DNA of 64,000 bases from Nepenthes gracilis (lineage: Eukaryota; Streptophyta; Magnoliopsida; Caryophyllales; Nepenthaceae), in contig BSYO01000028.1 in the NCBI GenBank assembly GCA_033239525.1, positions 9,665,597-9,729,596 of the forward strand, in the 5' to 3' direction. A program made the position numbers and the translations under genes. How positions within the stretch are numbered: position 1 is the first letter of the stretch; every line of letters starts with the position of its first letter. Of this stretch, positions 57,207-64,000 are shown piece after piece. The notes beneath the pieces were generated by a model. That model had not been told where the DNA came from. It searched no databases and was given only the letters and a program-made list of their open reading frames with translations.

Positions 57207-57900
57207 ATGATGGGGAAGCAACGAAGGGTCTCCTTTTTAGGAGACGCATCTTCCAAGAAGTCCGAGATCTTGGAACTCGTCCACACACAGACGTGTGTGG
57301 GCCTCTACCGAGAAGTCATTTGGAGGTGCACAATACTTTGTGACCTTTATCGACGATTGTTCAAGGAAGCCGTGGGTGTTCCCGAAAAACCAAGGACCGG
57401 GTTGCGGGGAACCTTTGGCGATTCCCATGCGCTCGTTGAGTGAAAAACCGGGAAGAGGTTAAAGGCCGTGCGGAGCGACAACGGCGGTGCGTTCATTGGA
57501 ACGTTTGATGCCTATTGCAAAACTCTCTGCATCAAACATCAGAAGACTCCACCCAAGACGCCACAACTGAATGGCGTGGCCGAGAGGATGAATCGCACTC
57601 TGATGGAAAGGGTCAGGTGCATGTTGTCCGAGGCCAGGCTTCCGGGATCTTTTTGGGCCGAGGCCTTGAAGACGGCCGCCCACGTGATAAACCGGTCGCC
57701 TTGTAAGCCTCTGGATGGGGAAGTTCCAGAGCGGATTTGGACCTGAAGGGAACCACTTACAACCATCTCGGGACTTTTGGTCAGTAAAGCCTTTGTTCAT
57801 ATTCCGAGATGAGAGAACCAAGCTTGAGCCAAAGACCATGCAATGTGTCTTTCTGGCTATGGCGAGGATGAGTTTGGGTTCAGGGGAGTCAGTATGACCC
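57207..57900 (+). pseudogene. Copia integrase remnant (element 2)
   Basis: MMGKQRRVSFLGDASSKKSE and LELVHTQTCVGLYRE (first Asp site damaged), then at 57468 RSDNGGAFIGTFDAYCKTL (second Asp) and TPQLNGVAERMNRTLMERV (Glu). Frame changes at about 57290-57460 and 57745. Confidence 0.88.
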
Positions 57901-58120
57901 AAAGGAAAAGAAGTTGGTCCCGAGACGTGGTTTTCGTTGAGGACGAGACCATAGAGGACTTTGGGAAAGAGTTGGGAAGTCTCTACCCAACACTTCCTGA
58001 CGGACAATAGTGCGGCGATAGTGTCCGTCTCAGACGTCTTGCGTCCGACGTTAGCGGACCAAGAGTTGTTGCCAACCGGGATCGGGGCGATTCCGGCGCC
58101 TCGGGATCGGAATTGAAGAT

Positions 58121-58900
58121 TTGGTGCTTCAAGTGGATGAGGAGGCACTTGTGAGACGATCGTCCAGGCCAAGACGACCGTCCGTCCGCCTTCCAGCAAG
58201 TGAGTACGTCCTCCTCATTGATGCTGGAGAACCAGAGGATTTTGGCGAGGCTATGAGGAGCTCCCAGAAGGATAAATGGTTTGAGGCCATGGAAGAGAAA
58301 ATGGCCTCACTTCATGAGAACCATACCTTTGAGCTAGCCAAGCTGCCTAAGGAGAAGAAGGCCCTGAAGAATAAATGGGTCTTCCGGCTGAAGGCGACCG
58401 AGGACCCGAGCGCCCCGAGACACAAGGCACGACTTGTTGTTAAGGGATTTGGTCAACAAAAGGGTGTTGACTTTGGTGAAATTTTTGTGCCGGTTGTGAA
58501 GATGTCCTCGGTCCGTGTAGTACTCGGACTGGCAGCAGCTTTGGACCTTGAGATTGAGCAACTGGATGTCCGGACAGCTTTTCTCCATGGAGATTTAGAG
58601 GAAGAGATCTACATGGAGCAACCAGACGGTTTTGAAGTCAAAGGGAAGGAAGGACTTGTTTGTCGTTTGAAGAAGAGCTTGTATGAAATTTGAAACAAGC
58701 TCCGAGACAATGGTATCGGAAGTTTGAGTGCTGTATGATCGGACAAGGGTACCATAAGACTTCTTTGGACCATTGTGTCTTTGTGCGTAAGTTCTCGGAA
58801 ACGATTTCGTCATCCTTCTCCTTTATGTGGACGATATCTTCGGTTGTCGGACACAATAGTGCTCGGATCGAGGAGTCAAGAAGCAACCTGGACGATCTTT
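58121..58900 (+). pseudogene. Copia reverse transcriptase remnant (element 2)
   Basis: LKNKWVFRLKATEDPSAPRH, then VEIEQLDVRTAFLHGDL-like sequence (LEIEQLDVRTAFLHGDLEEE) and, after a frame change at about 58690, KQAPRQWYRKFECCM. The YVDD box is present in the nucleotides near 58821-58835. Later RT is broken. Confidence 0.88.
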
Positions 58901-58999
58901 CGCCATGAAAGACCTCGGATCAAGCGAAACAGATTAAAGAGATCGAATTTCTACGCGACCGAGAGGGCAAAAAGCTTTAGGCTGTCCCGGAAGGCTATA

Positions 59000-59781
59000 T
59001 TGCAGGTGCTTGAGATTCAAAGATGGAAGGGTCCAAGCCTCGGTACCCCATTGGCCCGAACCATTTCAGTGAGTAAAGAAGCGGTGTCCGTCCTCGGACA
59101 CCGAAGGCGCGCATGAGTAAGGTTCTTACTCCTCGGCGTTGGGCGACTTGATGTACTTGGCCGTGTACGCGGGCGGACATCTCATGCACGGTTGGCCTTG
59201 TGGCATTTCTCTCAAACCCGTGTATGGAGTATTGGTCGGCGGTGAAGTGGATCTTGAGGATATCTTCGCGGGACCTCAAGACGAGTTTGCGGTTTGGAGA
59301 TGAAAAGCCTCGGTGATTGCGTACACGGACTTGGGATATGGCGAGGGACGTTGATTCTCGAAAATCAACGTCCGGGATACTGGTAAAGTTTGCGGGAGGG
59401 CGGTCTCTGGCGGTCCAAGTTGCGAGTGCGTCGCTCTCTCCACTCTGACCCGAGTTTATTGCCGTGACCGAGGCCTGTAAAGAGATGCTTTGGATGAAGA
59501 GGTTCGTCCAATAGTTGGGTCTAAGGCATGAGACGTACGAGGTCCTTTGTGATAGTCAAAGTGCCATTCACTTGTGTAAAAACTCCTCATTCCATTCTCG
59601 GTCAAAACATATTGACGTGCGATATCATTGGGTGAGAGATGTTTTTGATAATGGGCAGCTATCAATTGGGAAAGTTCGGTCAGAAGAAAATGTCTCGTAC
59701 ATGTTGACCAAGATTTTGCCAAAGGGGAAGCTAGAAGCTTGTTGTGATATTGCCGGTCTAACTAACTTCACTCGGTCGTGA
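59000..59781 (+). pseudogene. Copia RNase H remnant (element 2)
   Basis: The last part is clear at 59515-59781: LCDSQSAIHLCKNSSFHSRS and KHIDVRYHWVRDVF, to NFTRS at the stop. The preceding connection region is broken into short frames. Confidence 0.88.
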
Positions 59782-59790
59782 GGGGAAGTT
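59779..59790 (+). promoter_or_regulatory. Polypurine tract of Copia element 2
   Basis: TGAGGGGAAGTT directly before the 3' LTR. Confidence 0.75.
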
Positions 59791-60498
59791 TGTTGGGGTC
59801 ACTCCCGAGTGGCATGATATCCGCGGACTCCATTGGAAGAATGGACGAGGATTTCTGTTGAAGCGTCATATCCGAGCGGTTGCTGAGGACGAGGATGAGG
59901 AGCCTAGAGTCATAAAGCGTTGGCTCTATCAACGTAGGCTGCGCATTGGCCGTTTTGCAGTGGGTTGGTCATCCACTCGATTGGATGTTGCGGCGGGCCG
60001 CAACTTTCCAATGACAGCTCCGCCATCCGACACGCCGAGCATGCGCCGCCATGGCAGCCTAGGGCGTAGGCCCTCGGGAGACCTACGCCCAGTAGAGTGG
60101 GCGGACACGCCACCCTTTGTGTATATAAAGAAGCTTGTTGCCCTTACTGAAGTGTGTGCTAGAGTTGGGACATTTTGAATTCTAAGAGCCTTGAGAGAGT
60201 TGTGGGCAAGCTTTGTTGTAAAGATAAAGTGAGATACACTTTGAGAGAGGAATGTTGTACACTTGAAATTGTTTTCTTTCGTTAGAGCTTGAATAGCCAA
60301 CACTTGTAAACAATTCTCTTATAGTACATTTCTTCGTGGTTTTTCCCTTGGTTTAAGAAGGGTTTTCCACGTTAAAACTTGTGTGTTCTCTTTTGTTTTC
60401 TATCCTTATTTTCCTTGCCGTCCGAGAGCTCTGCTCTGTGTGCTGTCCGAGAACTCTGTCTGCTCGGTCACCGTGCAGTCCGAGTGTTTTCCCCAACA
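59791..60498 (+). repeat. 3' LTR of Copia element 2
   Basis: 708 bp, same ends as the 5' copy, followed by the TAAGT duplication. Confidence 0.95.
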
Positions 60499-61330
60499 TA
60501 AGTTTGGTGACTAGCAGCGGTGCTTTCAATGTCATAAAACTAGACATACTATCAGGAAGTGCAGAGCGTCAAGACTGATCCTAGTCATTTCCTTTGCTTT
60601 TTCCCTGGCAGCACCATCATCAAGACAAATTGAGCCACCATTGTACTTCAATTGTGGCAAACCAAGTCATTTTATGAAGGATTGTCATGCATTGAAGAGT
60701 GGGGCGATAGCTTGGCCTAGATAGTAGCAATCCCATGTGCCGAGGTGTGCTTATGCAGTGATCGAGCAAGAGGCTCTTGACTCTCCCTCTATAGTTCATA
60801 GTTATTATTTTTATTTCTGATCACTCGCCCCTTGCATTATTTAATTATGGTGCGACACATTCTTTTCTATCATCCCATTTTGCGGTACACTTGAAGGTTG
60901 TTCCAAGGCCTTGGACTTTAAGATGGTGGTGTCCACTCCCATCTGTGAGATTGTAAATATTGATCTCATGTATACTTACTATGTTGCTCAAGTGGCCAGT
61001 CGGTCAACTTACGACCTGATCCTTCTTGATATGAATAGGTTGATCACTTGCCATGCTAGTATTGACTGTGCTAAGAAGATCATGCGTTTTGTGATGCCTG
61101 AGCATTCACCTTTTGAATTTTGTGGTGTGAGGAGAAAGGTTACCTTTCCAATGGTATTGGTGCTGCACACTAGACATTTGTTTGGGAGTATTTGTAGATG
61201 ATTCTTGGCCATTGTATCAACTGTGAAGGTGAAAGAAACTAGGATTGAGGACATTCAATGTATCCAGGAGTTCACTGACATTTCTCTTAAGGAGTTATTG
61301 GATTTTCCTGTAGGGTTTTATCGTGTCATC
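60499..61330 (+). mobile_element. Gypsy zinc knuckle and protease, right half of a split element
   Basis: Plus-strand frames continue the Gypsy interrupted at 55088. CFQCHKTRHTIRKC at about 60517-60558 is an intact CCHC knuckle. A second knuckle has lost its first Cys (YFNCGKPSHFMKDC). LFNYGATHSFLSSHF at about 60837-60880 is the aspartic protease with Asp-Ser-Gly-Ala changed to NYGA. IQCIQEFTDISLKELLDFP near 61255-61310 is the protease-RT linker. RT is absent beyond. Confidence 0.8.
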
Positions 61331-63120
61331 GTATCAAACCTGAATAATTAACTGATTTGATCCATTTCTAATTAGTTGAGTTAATTAATTTTTTTTATTA
61401 CATCATAAAACTCAAATAAGATCGACAAATTTTTCTTTTTATCGCAAAACTCTACATATCGGGCATAATCCTGAAATCATATATCAATAACCACATTAAG
61501 GGATCCAAAAATATCGCATCATCAAGTAGCTAAAATGCAGACCCTACCATAAATTTCACAACTCCTGTATGATACATAGAAGAATAAAAGGTCATATGAT
61601 CCATAGACAGGTCCTAAGATGAATTTCATCCAATGCTTAAGCTAATAATATACTAGTTGAACAAAGATGTATGGGAGTATTTGAAATGTGTACCTCTTTG
61701 GCCATCTTGATATGAGGATGTAGGAGTACTTGGAGCGTCATTACATAAAAGCTTGTAATGGGAAACCTTTGTTATGATTGAAGATCCAATATCATTAACA
61801 CTGCTGTAATTTTTTCTATTTTTAATATTTGTCTTATGATTTGTATCTGTCATATTTTGTTAACTTTTTTTTTTTAGTAAGACGATGTGGGATGATATCA
61901 ACTTTAAATGAACTCCTCTAGACTACAATTCCTTCATGAAATTTAGCTAGGGAGGGTCCAATCCCGAAAAGTTTAGCTTTGATAACTCGATGTTGCTACT
62001 ATAAATTCGACCCCATGGTTCCTACTCTTTAGAGTCAGCCTCCTAGAGTCGTTCTTTCAGAATTGGTCCCCAAGGATCCTACAATGAGTCTATTTCTTCA
62101 TCATATTACAAGGTGCTTTGACTGATTCGTCATAAGAGTTGTATTCATTTTTACGGTGGACTATCGCTCGCTATTCTCTTTATCAATTAGTCATAATTTG
62201 CCGTTATTTTTAGAAAATATGTCTCAATAATATAATAAGCAACATTAATTATCTTTCCTTCCGACGAATTTTCACTCTTCCTTTAACTTGCCATATAGAT
62301 TATCATAAGGGGAATGAGAAACAAATAACAGACATGAAGAGAAGCATCTCTCAAGTTCAACACTTGGCTAGGGTTTTAAAGCAATGGAATAGCTAAATCT
62401 CTCGACTACTGGAGCCAAGTAAATTCAGTAACTCCAGTATAAGCGGACTTGAGGTTCAATTTCAAGCTTAGGGCTTAGGCAACTCTAGATGGGATTGCAG
62501 TCACATACTTCTATAAACCGATATTTAATTTAATCCAATTTAATTTTTGAGAGTATTATACCAAAATTACTTTTAAATCTCAAATTAAAAAAATTAACGA
62601 TATAGAATATCAATCTTAGAAGACACAAACCGGAAATTTATATGAATATGTCATGCATTATGCATGATGGTTTCATAATCATAAAAATCAAAATTTTAAG
62701 ATTTATGGCGAGAGATGCAAAGACTTAAATTTCATGGAAAATACTAATTGGCAAATAGTTTAAATTATTAAATATTAATAAAAAATAATTTAAAATTTAT
62801 AACAATTCTTTTTCAAAATATTCTTAATCGGCCGATGATTTAATGGATCAATATTAAATTGATTAATATTTTTTATATGAGTCAATATAGATAGATAGCT
62901 AAGTAAAATTTTAATGAAATTTATCCAAATTAAATTAGAAAACCAAACTTGGACCAATTGAGTCTTGTTCCCTTCTTTTGAAGTGATTATGGATTGTGCT
63001 TTTCTCATAAAAAATTACATAATTTAGTCAAATATGATTTTTTTTTTTTTTTTGGTGTGCGTAGATTGTAAAAGAAAATGAAATAAAAAGGAAAATATTA
63101 TAATATTATATATATATTTT
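61331..63120. other. Intergenic region, no gene seen
   Basis: AT-rich sequence with poly-T and TA tracts. No coding similarity recognised on either strand. Confidence 0.5.
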
Positions 63121-63203
63121 TCTGGCGCTGCTCCGTCGTCCCGGCTCAGGCGGGGAGATTTTTTTTTTCTGCTGGCTCAAACAATTCACGAGAGAGAGAG
63201 AGA
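63121..63203 (+). promoter_or_regulatory. Leader of the right-edge gene
   Basis: GC-rich patch followed by GAGAGAGAGAGAGA directly upstream of the ATG at 63204, typical of plant 5' leaders. No firm TATA; TATTATATATATA at 63105 is a candidate. Confidence 0.45.
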
Positions 63204-63236
63204 ATGGCGTGCTCGAGCATGGCGACATTTCGAAAG
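63204..63236 (+). CDS. Probable plastid protein of unknown function, exon 1
   Basis: Eleven codons (MACSSMATFRK) ending at donor AAG/GTGCGAG. The Met-Ala-Ser/Thr-rich start fits a plastid transit peptide. Exon 2 follows in phase 0. In this frame an unspliced read would stop four codons later, supporting splicing. Confidence 0.55.
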
Positions 63237-63326
63237 GTGCGAGAATAATCGAGCTCAGCTGAGTTTATTTCAACTTTTAACGATTGATTCCTTCAGAACT
63301 CTCACTCTCTGAAAGTTGAATTTCAG

Positions 63327-63446
63327 GGAGCGGCGCCTCAAATTCAAATCTTATGCGGAAAGAAAGAGAGGAGAGATCAGCACCCCTATAAAGTCATCGA
63401 AATTTCTCCTCCTCCCAAGAACCTCGGTATCCGCCGCTTTCCCTCG
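63327..63446 (+). CDS. Probable plastid protein of unknown function, exon 2
   Basis: After acceptor TTTCAG the phase-0 frame gives GAAPQIQILCGKKERRDQ, then HPYKVIEISPPPKNLGIR and RFPS, ending at TCG/GTATGTC. The PYKVIEISPPPKNLGIR stretch recalls, from memory, a conserved small plant plastid protein whose later part contains a CGESV..YTV..VTHRYQLRKGKYEPS region. That part would lie beyond the window. A different frame of the same bases opens at 63316 but has no such resemblance. Function unknown. Confidence 0.6.
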
Positions 63447-64000
63447 GTATGTCTTATTTTTGCATATATACTACTACTGCTACTACTTTAACACTGTTCC
63501 GTTTCCTCTTCTGATTATTAGTGACTTCGCTCTCCGATCCGTTTCTGATGTTTACCTTATTCATCGCCCCAGAACCATTTAGGAAGTGCGTACCATAATT
63601 TGGCGATTCATTGAAATTCCCTATTTTTTTCTGTAGATATATTTTTTTCGACATAGCGATGTCGCATTTGCTTGTTCTCTCTTAAATCAGCGACGGTAGA
63701 GCGACAGTACAATTTTTTCAGTACAATTTATTGAAATTCTCACCGTAGTCCAAGTTATAGAATAAAGCAACAGGTAACCCAGCTTTCTTTTCAGGTTATA
63801 AAAACTTAATTCTAATGATTTCTTTCATATGTTACATAGATTTAAAATCTTTTAAAGTAATATTTGAATACTTTGAAAAATATTTTTTTAGGATTTGTAA
63901 TCGATAAGTTTATCAAAAAAAAAAAAAAAAATTGCAAATGGGCCAAATTAATTTTTTTTTTACCTGAAAAATCAAATAGTAGCATACATTATAGAACAAT
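63447..64000 (+). other. Start of intron 2 of the right-edge gene
   Basis: AT-rich, no further exon of the gene recognised before the window ends. Confidence 0.5.

Larger units (their letters stand above)
55089..60498 (+). mobile_element. Copia LTR retrotransposon nested in a Gypsy element
   Basis: The LTRs at 55089-55790 and 59791-60498 begin TGTTGGGGTCACTCCCGAGTGG and end CCCAACA. They are visibly more alike than the LTRs of the Copia at 17635. The target duplication TAAGT is at 55084-55088 and 60499-60503. Primer site and polypurine tract are present, with the order gag with zinc knuckle, protease region, integrase, reverse transcriptase, RNase H. Gag and primer region are close relatives of element 1. 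Despite similar LTRs the body has many frame changes, so it is not autonomous. Confidence 0.95.

Noticed and set aside
57459..58199. 246-codon minus-strand frame
   Set aside because: Antisense to the Copia integrase region of element 2. The plus strand shows the D-D-E motifs.
1..64000. tRNA or rRNA genes
   Set aside because: No cloverleaf with a GGTTCGAATCC-type arm or rRNA block was seen. TGGTATCAGAG sites are retroelement primer sites, not tRNA genes.

Overview
This is a nuclear fragment of a flowering-plant genome, dominated by transposable elements. It is AT-rich, its introns are very long, the sites have GT/GC-AG splice signals, and retroelements of Copia, Gypsy and LINE type make up much of the rest. 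No bacterial operons, rRNA or tRNA genes were seen. The conserved genes look eudicot-like or early-diverging angiosperm; the species cannot be read from the sequence.

Three host genes are supported. (1) A small PB1-domain protein gene on the minus strand: exon 1 at 14136-14325 and exon 2 at 1-272 (running off the left edge). They are separated by a 13.9 kb intron with GC-AG ends, and exon 2 carries an apparent one-base frameshift. (2) A complete plastid NifU-like iron-sulfur scaffold gene (NFU2/NFU3 type) on the minus strand, four exons between 40850 and 29924, 243 codons, all junctions in phase. Its third intron holds a 5.4 kb Copia element. (3) The first two exons of a probable plastid protein gene on the plus strand at 63204-63446, running off the right edge.

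Layout: 273-14135 is the PB1 intron, filled with two LINE copies, a duplicated microsatellite block and a solo Copia-type LTR. 14.3-17.6 kb is promoter and intergenic DNA. 17635-22343 is an LTR-bounded Copia element (TSD ATATA). 23669-26353 is a probable solo Gypsy LTR. 26.7-28.2 kb is Copia debris. 29.9-40.9 kb is the NFU gene. 41.2-42.8 kb is LINE ORF1 debris close upstream of NFU. 42.8-46 kb is an old minus-strand Copia. 47.5-47.8 kb is the 3' end of a Gypsy polyprotein. 54.5-61.3 kb is an old Gypsy gag/protease region split by a younger Copia (55089-60498, TSD TAAGT).

The most unusual object is at 48580-52917: a 4.3 kb LTR element with matching LTRs (about 330 bp) and a perfect 5-bp duplication GAAAT, but no recognisable reverse transcriptase or integrase. 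Its interior reads in one long, nearly open frame. That frame starts with a coiled-coil gag-like segment and ends with sense-strand pieces of at least three unrelated host genes: a plastid glucose transporter, glycine decarboxylase P-protein and an organellar lysyl-tRNA synthetase. It resembles the gene-capturing LTR element Bs1 of maize in concept, and is the best candidate here for something undescribed.
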